64,000 bases of DNA from Halalkalibacter okhensis (lineage in GTDB: Bacteria > Bacillota > Bacilli > Bacillales > Bacillaceae_D): contig NZ_JRJU01000015.1 of the NCBI RefSeq assembly GCF_000787375.1, forward strand, positions 1 to 64,000. Reading direction: 5' to 3'. The position numbers were made by a program, and so were the translations under genes. The notes beneath the pieces are model-generated. The model made no database searches, had not been told where the DNA came from, and saw only the letters and a program-made list of their open reading frames with translations. The first letter of the stretch is position 1, and the number at the start of each line of letters is the position of its first letter. Below, in pieces: positions 30,385-39,530 of the stretch.

Positions 30385-30397
30385 ATAGTCCTCCCCT

Positions 30398-31456
30398 TTA
30401 AAAACGCTTCAAAATCCGTTCACTTATTAACTGAACGTGAGCACTTTCATCCACTAGCTTTGTTTGGATAGCAGCTCTTGGCATTCCAAAAACCGTGCAA
30501 GACTCTTCTGTTTCTGTAATGGCATAACAATTAGGTGTAGACTGTTTTAACTTAATTAACCCTTCTGTTCCATCTGCACCCATTCCTGTCATAATGACAG
30601 CAATCGTTTCCACTTCCGGAAAGTAAGCTAACGATTCAAACATGACATCAACAGATGGCCGGTGTCCACGCCTTGCTTCTTCCTGATGTGTATGCACAGC
30701 ATAAACAGCCCCTATTTTTTTTACCGTTAGGTGATACCCGCCAGGTGCTATATAAACTGTGCCATTCTTTAAAATTTCTCCGTCCTCTGCCTCTTTTACA
30801 TCTACTTCAGAAAGTGAATCTAATCTCTTGGCCAAAGACAATGTAAATCCTGGGGGCATATGCTGTACGACTAAAACCGGTGCAGGAAGCTTAGGTGGTA
30901 AGTTAGTAATCACATCTTTTAATGCACGCGGGCCTCCTGTTGATGTCCCAATGGCGATTATTTTTTTCATTTCTGAATGCTTTTTTATCTCCATTGCTCT
31001 ATTCTTATGCTCTTGCTCGATTTCTTTTTTGAATAAAGTAGGTTTTCTAATATTAGCTTTAGAAGCTTGTAACACCTTTTCAATAATCAGATGTCGAACT
31101 TTATCCATATCTAATGAAATCGCTCCAGAGGGTTTGGTTACAAAATCAACCGCACCATACTCAATCGCAAGCAGTGTATTTTCAGCACCTACTTTTGTTG
31201 TACTACTCACCATTACAACCGGACATGGATCTTTCTCCATAATATATTTTAATGTTTGTAATCCATCCATAATCGGCATTTCAACATCTAATGTAATAAC
31301 ATCAGGACGCAGAGTTATATGCTTTTTCAGGGCATCTTCTCCATTTCTTGCAGTCCCAACAACGTGAATCCTAGGGTGTTGATTCAACATTTCTGAAAGT
31401 ACCTTCCTCATAAAAGCTGAATCATCCACAACAAGTACTTTTATGTTATCTATCAA
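30398..31456 (-). CDS. cheB: Chemotaxis methylesterase/glutamine deamidase CheB
   Basis: A 352-residue response regulator with an N-terminal receiver domain (phosphoacceptor Asp57 in PDVITLDVEMP) and a C-terminal methylesterase domain. The esterase triad is visible as GTSTGGP, the His in VVQHMPPGFT and the Asp in MTGMGADGT. It normally needs phosphorylation by CheA, whose gene is not next to it here. The start is TTG at 31456 preceded by GGGGGA. It lies between flhG and cheC. Confidence 0.96.
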   Translation of the reverse strand: MIDNIKVLVVDDSAFMRKVLSEMLNQHPRIHVVGTARNGEDALKKHITLRPDVITLDVEMPIMDGLQTLKYIMEKDPCPVVMVSSTTKVGAENTLLAIEYGAVDFVTKPSGAISLDMDKVRHLIIEKVLQASKANIRKPTLFKKEIEQEHKNRAMEIKKHSEMKKIIAIGTSTGGPRALKDVITNLPPKLPAPVLVVQHMPPGFTLSLAKRLDSLSEVDVKEAEDGEILKNGTVYIAPGGYHLTVKKIGAVYAVHTHQEEARRGHRPSVDVMFESLAYFPEVETIAVIMTGMGADGTEGLIKLKQSTPNCYAITETEESCTVFGMPRAAIQTKLVDESAHVQLISERILKRF

Positions 31457-31489
31457 AACTATCCCCCACTTTCTATCATGGGAATGATA

Positions 31490-32350
31490 TTATTCATACT
31501 TCATCATTCTTTTCACTTTAAAAAGAAACTGACTAAATTTGGTTGAACTCTGTTTGTCCACACCTAAATAAGAGGAGGCTAGACGACTAACAGCCATACT
31601 CGCTTTAGCCTGTTTACTCCAGATGACAAATGGAGTTTGAGCTTTTACTGCTTTTGAAACAGTAGCATCATCAGGAATAAATCCAAGAATGCCTATCTCT
31701 TTATCTAGAAACTGTAAAGCTACATGTTTAAAATTATTTAAAGTCCGATTTCCTTCTTTTTCTGAATCAGCACGATTAACGATTAAAAACAAAGGTTTTT
31801 CCTTCTCCTGCAAATATATATATTTCAACATGGAGTAAGCATCCGTAATTGCAGGTGGTTCTGGTGTCGTCACTATAAATACTTCATGAGCAGCCAGAAC
31901 AAATTCGATGCTTTCTTCTGTTGCGCCTGCTCCCATGTCTAAAAAAATATAATCAAATGCATGACCCATTTGTTCTAATTGCGAGAAAAAACGTTGTCTC
32001 TTTTTATCGTTTAATTGAACAAACTTAGAAAGACCTGACCCTCCTGCAATATACGAAATTCCAACCTTTGACTCTTCAATAATGTCCCAAATTGATAATT
32101 GATTTTCAAGCATATCAAGAAGATGATAGCGAGGGGACAGTCCCATTAATATATCCAAATTTCCCATTCCAATATCCAAATCAATAATAGCTACTTTTTT
32201 ATTTAACTCTGATAAAGAGATAGCGAAATTTAAACAAACATTGGACTTTCCGACTCCACCTTTTCCGCTAACAACAGCAATTACTTTTGCTTCCTTGTTG
32301 TTATCATTCATTTCGATAAGTCTTCTTAGATTTTCTGCTTGATCATTCAT
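31490..32350 (-). CDS. flhG: MinD-like ATPase FlhG (YlxH)
   Basis: A 286-residue ParA/MinD-type ATPase that controls flagellar number and placement and activates the FlhF GTPase. The N-terminal DQAENLRRL activator helix is present at residues 3-11, followed by the deviant Walker A SGKGGVGKSN at 28-37. A C-terminal basic membrane-targeting helix is likely (FSQFLFKVKRMMKYE). The ATG at 32350 overlaps the end of flhF by eight bases (ATGAATGA). An upstream in-frame start inside flhF was rejected. Confidence 0.96.
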   Translation of the reverse strand: MNDQAENLRRLIEMNDNNKEAKVIAVVSGKGGVGKSNVCLNFAISLSELNKKVAIIDLDIGMGNLDILMGLSPRYHLLDMLENQLSIWDIIEESKVGISYIAGGSGLSKFVQLNDKKRQRFFSQLEQMGHAFDYIFLDMGAGATEESIEFVLAAHEVFIVTTPEPPAITDAYSMLKYIYLQEKEKPLFLIVNRADSEKEGNRTLNNFKHVALQFLDKEIGILGFIPDDATVSKAVKAQTPFVIWSKQAKASMAVSRLASSYLGVDKQSSTKFSQFLFKVKRMMKYE

Positions 32351-33494
32351 CTCCACTGTCCACCTCAAGCACACAATCAAGTAAATGTTGACATGACGCT
32401 TCAACAATATCATCAGGAACATTCTGCCCAGTCGTCACATAGGCAATTCCTTTTTTTAGATCTATAGGAATATTCAACATGGCTCCGTACGTACTTGTTT
32501 CATCAAATTTGGTTAATATCACTTGTTCTAAAGGGATTAAATTAAATTGCCCAATTATCTTTTTCATATCTTCATACTTTGATGTTAATGACAAAACAAG
32601 GTACGTATCCGCATCTTGTTTAAAGTCAATCACTTTTGATAATTCGTCTACATACAGCTTGTTACGAAAATTACGCCCGGCAGAATCAACTAAAATAAGA
32701 TCGTAATGGGTAAACTGCTCAATTGCTTTTTTAAAATCATCAATAGAATAAGCAACCTCTAACGGAATATTTAAAATTTTGGCATACGTTTTTAATTGCT
32801 CAACAGCAGCAATCCGATACGTATCTGTTGTAATTAAAGCTACTTTTTTTTGCTTTTTTAAGACAGAATGAGCAGCAAGTTTAGCAATCGTTGTTGTTTT
32901 TCCAACACCTGTAGGTCCAACTAAGTTTATGATTTTCTTATGAAAGGAAAGTCCACCCATCGAAACCTCTCCTAAAAGAGCATGTAAGTAACTATTAAGT
33001 TCACTTTTTATTTCCTGTTGATTTCGTTTAGATGAGGATTCGTCATACCATTGCTTCAATAAATGCTTCATAATGGATAATCGAATCGTTTCAGTTACAC
33101 CTTGCACTCGTAATTGATCATCAATTTGTTGGAATGGTTCTGGATATTCTTTGTTTTCAGATCTATTATGGTGATTTAGCCCTTGAACAAGTTCCTTTAA
33201 CTGATTAATTTCTTTCATTAACTGCGCTTGTGTCGGCCCTCCTTTTTGAGGAGGGACTGGTGAACCAACATTAGTTTGTCTACTCTGACTATCGTTCGTT
33301 TTTTGAACCTGTACTCTAGGTAATGTAGGATCAATAGCGGCAATAACTTCCATCTTTTTCTTTGTAAAAAAACCAAGAAATCCACCTGTATCAATCTCTT
33401 TTGAATTTAAGATAACTGCATCATCACCGAGTTCCGAACGAATAACCTTCATAGCTTCATGCATTGAATTTGCAGTATATTTCTTTACCTTCAT
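32343..33494 (-). CDS. flhF: Flagellar SRP-type GTPase FlhF
   Basis: A 383-residue GTPase of the SRP family that places the flagellar base at the membrane. A charged N-terminal B domain (1-120) starts with MKVKKYTANSMHEAM. The N domain follows, and the G domain has [15 protein letters not shown], the DTYRIAAVEQL segment and the TKFDET guanine-specificity motif. It overlaps flhA by four bases and flhG by eight, so flhA-flhF-flhG are tightly coupled. Confidence 0.97.
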   Translation of the reverse strand: MKVKKYTANSMHEAMKVIRSELGDDAVILNSKEIDTGGFLGFFTKKKMEVIAAIDPTLPRVQVQKTNDSQSRQTNVGSPVPPQKGGPTQAQLMKEINQLKELVQGLNHHNRSENKEYPEPFQQIDDQLRVQGVTETIRLSIMKHLLKQWYDESSSKRNQQEIKSELNSYLHALLGEVSMGGLSFHKKIINLVGPTGVGKTTTIAKLAAHSVLKKQKKVALITTDTYRIAAVEQLKTYAKILNIPLEVAYSIDDFKKAIEQFTHYDLILVDSAGRNFRNKLYVDELSKVIDFKQDADTYLVLSLTSKYEDMKKIIGQFNLIPLEQVILTKFDETSTYGAMLNIPIDLKKGIAYVTTGQNVPDDIVEASCQHLLDCVLEVDSGDE

Positions 33495-35527
33495 TCTATG
33501 TTCACCACTCCTACACTTTGCACTTCAACATTTGCTTCAAGTTCATTGTAAGACAGAATAGGAACATGAGGCAAATACCTCTCAAGCAGTTGTCTGACAT
33601 ACATCCTCACAGCTGGAGAGCATAAAATTACCGCTTGTTGCCCCATCTGACTAAGTCGATCTGTTTCAGAGGCTGCAGCTTCCAAGATAGCCTGAGAATC
33701 GTTTGGATCCATTGAAATAAAATTACCGTGTTCCGTTTGTTGAACAGAATCTGCTACTTTTTTCTCCACTTGCCCACTTAATGTGATGACATATAAAGGC
33801 TCACCAGGTGTGGTCATTTGCTTGGAAATTTGGCGAGAAAGGGATTGTCTTACATACTCTGTCACCAAATCCATATCCTTTGTCATATGACCATAATCAG
33901 CAAGCGTCTCAAATATAATCGGTAAATTTCTAATCGAAACATTTTCTTTCAATAAGTTTGTTAACACCTTTTGAACTTCACCCGTAGATAGTGAATTAGG
34001 AGTTACTTCTTCAACAAGAGCCGGATACGTTTCTTTTAAGTGATCGATAAGTTGTTTTGTTTCTTGTCGACCTAACAATTCATGAGCATGACGTTTTATT
34101 ACCTCTGTTAAATGTGTGGATACAACAGAAGGAGGATCAACAACTGTATACCCTGACAGCTCCGCCTGCTCTTTCATCTCTTCCCCAATCCAAAGCGCTG
34201 GTAGCCCAAAAGCAGGCTCAATTGTATCAATTCCTATAATACTTTCATCATCAAAGCCGGGACTCATGGCCATATAATGATCAAGTAATAAGTCTCCTTT
34301 TGCGATTTCATTGCCTTTAATCTTAATTGTATATTCATTCGGTTGAAGTTGAATATTATCGCGGATTCTAATAACTGGGACGATCATTCCTAGCTCTAGG
34401 GCCATTTGACGCCGGATCATAACAACACGATCTAATAAATCTCCACCTTGATTTGCATCAGCAAGAGGAATTAATCCATAACCGAATTCAAATTCAATTG
34501 GATCAATTTGCAATAAATTTACGACACTTTCAGGAGATTTCATCTCGTCAGGTTCGACCTCATCCTCCACTTGGTCTTCTTCCATTTGTGAGATTTTTTC
34601 ATTCTTTGAAAGGAAATAGCCACCTAGTATAAGCAAAAAGGCAATCGGAAATGTGAATATGGGGCTAATTGGAGTAATCACTCCTAATAAAAAAATAGTC
34701 CCTCCTGCAATATATAGCATTTTTGGATAGGCAAAAATTTGCTTTGTAATATCATGCCCCAAATTTCCTTCTGAAGCAGCCCGAGTGACAACTATGCCTG
34801 TTGCTGTTGAGATTAACAAGGCAGGAATTTGACTGACTAGACCATCCCCAACGGTTAATAGCGTATAGGTTGCTGCTGATGTAGATAAGTCCATTCCCAT
34901 TTGAGTCATACCAATAATTAGACCAAATAATAAATTAATGATCACTATAACAATTCCAGCAATGGCATCTCCTTTAACAAACTTACTCGCACCATCCATC
35001 GAACCGTAAAAATCAGCTTCCCGTTCAATTTTTTCTCGGCGCTGTTTCGCTTCACTATCCGAGATCATCCCTGCATTCAAATCAGCATCAATACTCATTT
35101 GTTTTCCCGGCATCGCATCTAAGGTAAAACGAGCACCTACTTCTGATACACGTTCAGCCCCTTTTGTAATAACAAGAAACTGAATCACAATTAGAATCAA
35201 GAACACTACAAAACCTACTAATGCATTACCTCCAACAACAAAGTTTCCAAACGTATCGATAACATTTCCTGCATTGGCTTCACCTAGGATCGAACGTGTT
35301 GTTGATACATTTAATCCTAACCGAAACAATGTTACAAGTAAGAGCAATGTAGGAAAAATTGAAAATTGCAATGGTTCTTGCGTATTCATTGCTACGAGAA
35401 TGATAATAAGGGCAAGAGATATATTAATAATGATTAAAAAGTCCAACATCGCCGTAGGTAACGGAATGATGAGCATGATGACTATTAGAATAACACCAAG
35501 TAAAACTGAAAGATCTCTTGCTTTCAA
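33491..35527 (-). CDS. flhA: Flagellar export gate protein FlhA
   Basis: A 678-residue export-gate protein. The N-terminal half (1-320) holds about eight membrane segments and the conserved FHIPEP-type loop region with DADLNAGMISD and READFYGSMDGASKFVKGD (split around YGSMDGA). The C-terminal half is the cytoplasmic nonameric ring that docks substrate-chaperone complexes. The start is TTG at 35527 with GGGGAG upstream; the product then aligns with the N-terminus of other FlhA proteins. The gene follows flhB. Confidence 0.96.
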   Translation of the reverse strand: MKARDLSVLLGVILIVIMLIIPLPTAMLDFLIIINISLALIIILVAMNTQEPLQFSIFPTLLLLVTLFRLGLNVSTTRSILGEANAGNVIDTFGNFVVGGNALVGFVVFLILIVIQFLVITKGAERVSEVGARFTLDAMPGKQMSIDADLNAGMISDSEAKQRREKIEREADFYGSMDGASKFVKGDAIAGIVIVIINLLFGLIIGMTQMGMDLSTSAATYTLLTVGDGLVSQIPALLISTATGIVVTRAASEGNLGHDITKQIFAYPKMLYIAGGTIFLLGVITPISPIFTFPIAFLLILGGYFLSKNEKISQMEEDQVEDEVEPDEMKSPESVVNLLQIDPIEFEFGYGLIPLADANQGGDLLDRVVMIRRQMALELGMIVPVIRIRDNIQLQPNEYTIKIKGNEIAKGDLLLDHYMAMSPGFDDESIIGIDTIEPAFGLPALWIGEEMKEQAELSGYTVVDPPSVVSTHLTEVIKRHAHELLGRQETKQLIDHLKETYPALVEEVTPNSLSTGEVQKVLTNLLKENVSIRNLPIIFETLADYGHMTKDMDLVTEYVRQSLSRQISKQMTTPGEPLYVITLSGQVEKKVADSVQQTEHGNFISMDPNDSQAILEAAASETDRLSQMGQQAVILCSPAVRMYVRQLLERYLPHVPILSYNELEANVEVQSVGVVNIE

Positions 35528-35552
35528 GATACTTCTCCCCTAACTACTGTAA

Positions 35553-36641
35553 CTAGTTTATTTGTTTATCTTTCAAACGATAAACATATGCGAGCACTTC
35601 TGCTACCGCCTTAAACAATTCTTCTGGGACTTGATCCCCGATCTCAGCCTGGTGATACAAAGCTCTAGCAAGTGGTCTATTTTCAACGGTTACGACCTTG
35701 TGTTCAGCCGCAACGCCTTTTATTTTCTGAGCCATAAAATCAACACCTTTTGCAACTACAAATGGTGCATCCGCTTTTTCTTCGTCATAACGCAGTGCAA
35801 CGGCAAAATGCGTTGGATTTGTAATAACAACATCCGCTTTTGGTACTTCTTGCATCATCCTTTGCATTGCCATTTCCATTTGTTTCTGCTTGCGTTTTGA
35901 TTTAATTCTCGGATCCCCTTCCATGTTTTTGTGTTCATCTTTTACATCCTTTTTCGACATTTTGATTTGCTTTTCATGATCATATTTTTGATAAAGATAA
36001 TCAGGAATCGAAAGGATGAGAAGGAGAATTGCAACAGATATACCAAGGATTGCCGTTAATTGTGCAATAAAAGCAAAACCATCTCCCACACTTTTTTGCG
36101 AAAGAATCATTACATTTTCTAGATTCATCCATATAATGATAAATACCACTACACCAGCTAACGAAATCTTCAGTAGCGATTTCAATAGCTCTACAAGCGC
36201 CCGGATAGAGAAAATCCGTTTTGCTCCTTTTATCGGATCGAAATTTGACAGCTTCATTTTAATAGCCTCTGGGGCAAATAACACTCCCACTTGGATATAA
36301 CTCGCTGCAACTCCGGCAATTAATGCGATCATCATGATTGGGAGCAATACAATGGCTGACTCCATTACTAATTCCCAAAATAATGCAGCAATATTGGCTT
36401 CTGTCATTTCCATAAGAAGGTAGGTTTGAAAGGTATGTTTCAACAGGTTAAAAAGCGTTTCACCAAGTAGGCCGCCAAACAGCCATAAAAATAAGAAAAC
36501 CAATAGCAAGATTATAGCTGTATTTACATCTGTACTTTTGGCTACTTGACCCTTTTTCCTTGTATCTTGTCGTTTTTTCGGGGTTGCCTTTTCAGTTTTT
36601 TCCTCTGCAAAAAACTGAAGATTAAGTCGTAATCTATTCAT
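35553..36641 (-). CDS. flhB: Flagellar export switch protein FlhB
   Basis: A 362-residue export component with four membrane segments and a C-terminal cytoplasmic domain containing the autocleavage motif NPTH near residue 265. Cleavage there changes export from hook to filament substrates, together with FliK. The ATG at 36641, one base after the fliR stop, gives the normal LQFFAEEKTEKATPKK start; an earlier in-frame codon inside fliR was rejected. Confidence 0.96.
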   Translation of the reverse strand: MNRLRLNLQFFAEEKTEKATPKKRQDTRKKGQVAKSTDVNTAIILLLVFLFLWLFGGLLGETLFNLLKHTFQTYLLMEMTEANIAALFWELVMESAIVLLPIMMIALIAGVAASYIQVGVLFAPEAIKMKLSNFDPIKGAKRIFSIRALVELLKSLLKISLAGVVVFIIIWMNLENVMILSQKSVGDGFAFIAQLTAILGISVAILLLILSIPDYLYQKYDHEKQIKMSKKDVKDEHKNMEGDPRIKSKRKQKQMEMAMQRMMQEVPKADVVITNPTHFAVALRYDEEKADAPFVVAKGVDFMAQKIKGVAAEHKVVTVENRPLARALYHQAEIGDQVPEELFKAVAEVLAYVYRLKDKQIN

Positions 36642-36642
36642 C

Positions 36643-37419
36643 TTATGCCCCCCCGAGTAATTGTAACAGCGTTCGCATCGCAATTAATGTTTGATCAAAC
36701 AATCGTTGGACGACCATAAAGAACACACCCATAAATACAGTTAACAACAATAGACCAACAATTATTTTTAGCGGCATCCCTACAACAAACACATTCATCT
36801 GCGGTACCGCTCTTGATACCATTCCAAGTCCAACATCAACTAAGAAAAGCGAACCAACAATGGGAAAAGCCATCTGAAAGGCAATGATAAACATGGCATT
36901 AAAGGTTGTTGCTATATACTGAATGATGTTTTCTTGTCCAAACGGTAGTGTCACCTGATCCATCGGAACAAATTGATAACTATAATAAATCCCATCTAAT
37001 AACAAGTGGTGCCCATTAACAAGAAGTAAAAACAGCAAGGCAAATGTATATAGGTAGCTACCAGTCAACGGTGTTTGTGCTCCTGTTTGCGGATCGACAA
37101 CATTAGCAATCATAAAACCCATACTATAGTCGATAAACCCACCTGCCACTTGAATCGCATACAAGAGAATGGCCGCTATTAACCCGACAAATAATCCAAC
37201 TAATACTTCTTTAATTAAAATGAAATAATACATTGTATCTATTACAATGATTGGTGACTCTAATGTAAAGACCATAGTCCAAGCCAAAAATAGGGACAAC
37301 CCTATTTTCATCGTATTAGGAATCGATCTATGAGAATAAATTGGTAGCACAGCTAAAAACGCAAGAACTCTCATAAATACAAGCAAGAAGGCAGGTAGTA
37401 TATTGATATATTCAAGCAT
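36643..37419 (-). CDS. fliR: Flagellar export protein FliR
   Basis: A 258-residue integral membrane protein of the export gate with six or more hydrophobic segments. PNTMKIGLSLFLAW and the conserved GFIDYSMGF segment are typical. With FliP and FliQ it builds the helical FliPQR entry channel. Its start overlaps the fliQ stop. Confidence 0.96.
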   Translation of the reverse strand: MLEYINILPAFLLVFMRVLAFLAVLPIYSHRSIPNTMKIGLSLFLAWTMVFTLESPIIVIDTMYYFILIKEVLVGLFVGLIAAILLYAIQVAGGFIDYSMGFMIANVVDPQTGAQTPLTGSYLYTFALLFLLLVNGHHLLLDGIYYSYQFVPMDQVTLPFGQENIIQYIATTFNAMFIIAFQMAFPIVGSLFLVDVGLGMVSRAVPQMNVFVVGMPLKIIVGLLLLTVFMGVFFMVVQRLFDQTLIAMRTLLQLLGGA

Positions 37420-37688
37420 TAGCCAATGAACCTATGAAGGTTGTTAAAAATTTGGTATGTGAAATTAGTAACATTAGATAACATCCATGGACCAAAAATG
37501 ATTAATGCTGCAAAAACTCCAACTATTTTTGGAATAAAGGCCAGTGTTTGCTCTTGTATTTGTGTCGTAGCCTGAAAGATACTGACTATTAACCCAAGTC
37601 CAAGCGCAACAAGCAATAGCGGACCAGCAACAAGAAGAACCGTCCATACCCCATTTTCTGCCATACTTATAACGAATTCAGGACTCAT
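37419..37688 (-). CDS. fliQ: Flagellar export protein FliQ
   Basis: An 89-residue protein with two membrane helices (about 15-40 and 50-75) and the typical IVSIFQATTQIQEQTL loop between them. It is one of the FliPQR channel subunits, lying 12 bases after fliP and overlapping fliR. Confidence 0.96.
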   Translation of the reverse strand: MSPEFVISMAENGVWTVLLVAGPLLLVALGLGLIVSIFQATTQIQEQTLAFIPKIVGVFAALIIFGPWMLSNVTNFTYQIFNNLHRFIG

Positions 37689-37700
37689 ATATCCACCACC

Positions 37701-38405
37701 CTAACTAAAGCTAAGAAGTAATGATTGAACAATTAAATACCAACCATCAACTAAAACAAACAACAATATCTTAAATGGCAAAGCAATCATAACTGGTGGC
37801 AACATCATCATCCCCATAGACATCAATACACTTGCAACAATCATATCAATTACTAAGAATGGGACAAATATTAAGAAGCCTATTTGAAACGCGGTTTTCA
37901 ATTCACTAATCGCAAAAGCTGGTACCAATGCAGTTAGTGGAATGTCATCGAGTGTTTCAGGTCGATCTAGACCAGCATAGCCCATAAATAATGCCAAATC
38001 TTTTTCCCTCGTATGATTAGCCATAAACTCCTTCATCGGAAGAGCAGCTAAATAAAAAGCTTCCTCTTGATCAATTTCCCCTTCGAAAAGAGGAGTTAGT
38101 GCTGTTTCATTTACTTCGGCAAATACCGGAGCCATAATAAAAAAAGTAAGAAATAGTGCGATTCCAATTAAAACTTGATTTGGGGGCATAGATTGTGTTG
38201 CTAACCCCTGACGAACAAACGATAACACAATGACGATCCTTGTAAAACTAGTCATTAATATAAGAATAGAAGGGGCTAATGACAAAACCGTAAGCACTAA
38301 TAAAAGTTGAATCGTTGTGGCAACATTAGCTGGCTCATCGGTTAAAAAGTCAAAGTCTATTCCAGGAACTGTTGTGACAGCAGAAATTATTAAGGGATCT
38401 AACAT
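37701..38405 (-). CDS. fliP: Flagellar export protein FliP
   Basis: A 234-residue core subunit of the export channel with four membrane helices. The signatures TSFTRIVIVLSFVRQGL and MPPNQVLIGLALFLT-like segment (MPPNQVLIGIALFLT here) are present, as is the GFLIFVPFLVIDM stretch. A clear cleavable signal peptide is not obvious. The ATG overlaps the fliO stop as TAATG. Confidence 0.97.
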   Translation of the reverse strand: MLDPLIISAVTTVPGIDFDFLTDEPANVATTIQLLLVLTVLSLAPSILILMTSFTRIVIVLSFVRQGLATQSMPPNQVLIGIALFLTFFIMAPVFAEVNETALTPLFEGEIDQEEAFYLAALPMKEFMANHTREKDLALFMGYAGLDRPETLDDIPLTALVPAFAISELKTAFQIGFLIFVPFLVIDMIVASVLMSMGMMMLPPVMIALPFKILLFVLVDGWYLIVQSLLLSFS

Positions 38406-39115
38406 TATTTGTCACGCCCCTTTATCGCATCATGTATTTGCTTTTGAGAATTTGACACATCTTTTAGCTGACTTTCCAGTAAGCTTTTAAATGCATCATG
38501 ATTTGATTTTGATGTCTTGCTAACTTGACTTTGTGAATTCTTCTTCGAACTGACTTTATTGTTAACCCAATTGAATACTTTCTGTATTGGCTGATCGAAT
38601 TGCTCTATTTGATCTTGTTGATTGTGTAAAATCGACTCCACTTCTTTCACATCCTCAATTTCTTTCAAAAGTTGAATCGAGTCACCAACACCAACAACTA
38701 AAACACGATCTCCAATCTTAACTAATTGAACTGATTTATTCGCACCAAGAGGGACGCCACCTATATTTTCAAGCATTTTTGAAGAGCGAAACGACCGGGA
38801 CCGTTTGCTGAGAAATCTCAAAAGAACATAGATAAGGATCACAACAAGTGCCAAAGCGCTAATCATTTGCGCAAAAATTAAAAATGTATTTTGTTCTGGT
38901 AGAACTTCCTCAACTGGTTCTGCCTCAGGTTCACTAACTGGTGTATTCGGAGGAGCATTTTCTTCCTTAACTGATTCCTCTGTTGATTCATTTCCATTTA
39001 ACGTTTCTGAAACTCTCCGATTCTCATCAGTCGTCGTATTAGCTCCCACTTGAAATGGTGTGCCAAAAACAGAAAAAATTAAAATTAGAGCTAATACCAA
39101 TACCTTATTGCTCAT
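38405..39115 (-). CDS. fliO: Flagellar biosynthetic protein FliO/FliZ
   Basis: A 236-residue protein with a signal peptide (about 1-25), an acidic Pro/Glu-rich extracytoplasmic stretch (30-70) and one membrane helix (about 78-103) followed by a basic LLRFLSKRSRSF border. A cytoplasmic domain with GGVPLGANKSVQLVKIGDRVLVVGVGD follows (core NKSVQLVKIGDRVLVVGV). It helps assemble the FliP ring. B. subtilis calls it FliZ. It lies between cheY and fliP as expected. Confidence 0.93.
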   Translation of the reverse strand: MSNKVLVLALILIFSVFGTPFQVGANTTTDENRRVSETLNGNESTEESVKEENAPPNTPVSEPEAEPVEEVLPEQNTFLIFAQMISALALVVILIYVLLRFLSKRSRSFRSSKMLENIGGVPLGANKSVQLVKIGDRVLVVGVGDSIQLLKEIEDVKEVESILHNQQDQIEQFDQPIQKVFNWVNNKVSSKKNSQSQVSKTSKSNHDAFKSLLESQLKDVSNSQKQIHDAIKGRDK

Positions 39116-39151
39116 ATTAATTGTCGCTCCCCCATTTCCTTTAACTCATAT

Positions 39152-39514
39152 CTAACCTAGTGTTTTGTTAATTGCCTCTATCACGCGATCCGCTTGAAAA
39201 GGCTTCACGATAAAATCTTTTGCTCCAGCTTGAATCGCATCAATTACCATTGATTGCTGCCCCATCGCTGAACACATAATAATCTTAGCACTAGGGTCAA
39301 TGGCTCTGATTTCCTTTAATGCTGTGATTCCATCCATTTCAGGCATTGTGATATCCATTGTGACAAGATCTGGAGATACTTCCTTAAACTTTTCAATCGC
39401 TTCCGCCCCATCATTGGCTTCTCCAACTACGTCAAACCCATTTTTGGTTAAGATATCCTTAATCATCATTCGCATAAATGCTGCATCATCAACAATTAAC
39501 ACCTTTGCTGCCAT
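39152..39514 (-). CDS. cheY: Chemotaxis response regulator CheY
   Basis: A 120-residue single-domain receiver with the acidic pocket DD at 9-10, phosphoacceptor Asp54 in TMDITMPEMDG, and the conserved Lys near 104 in IVKPFQ. CheY-P binds the FliM/FliY switch and promotes smooth swimming in Bacillus. It lies between fliY and fliO. Its kinase gene cheA is not in this window. Confidence 0.97.
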   Translation of the reverse strand: MAAKVLIVDDAAFMRMMIKDILTKNGFDVVGEANDGAEAIEKFKEVSPDLVTMDITMPEMDGITALKEIRAIDPSAKIIMCSAMGQQSMVIDAIQAGAKDFIVKPFQADRVIEAINKTLG

Positions 39515-39530
39515 GAATCATTCCCCTACC

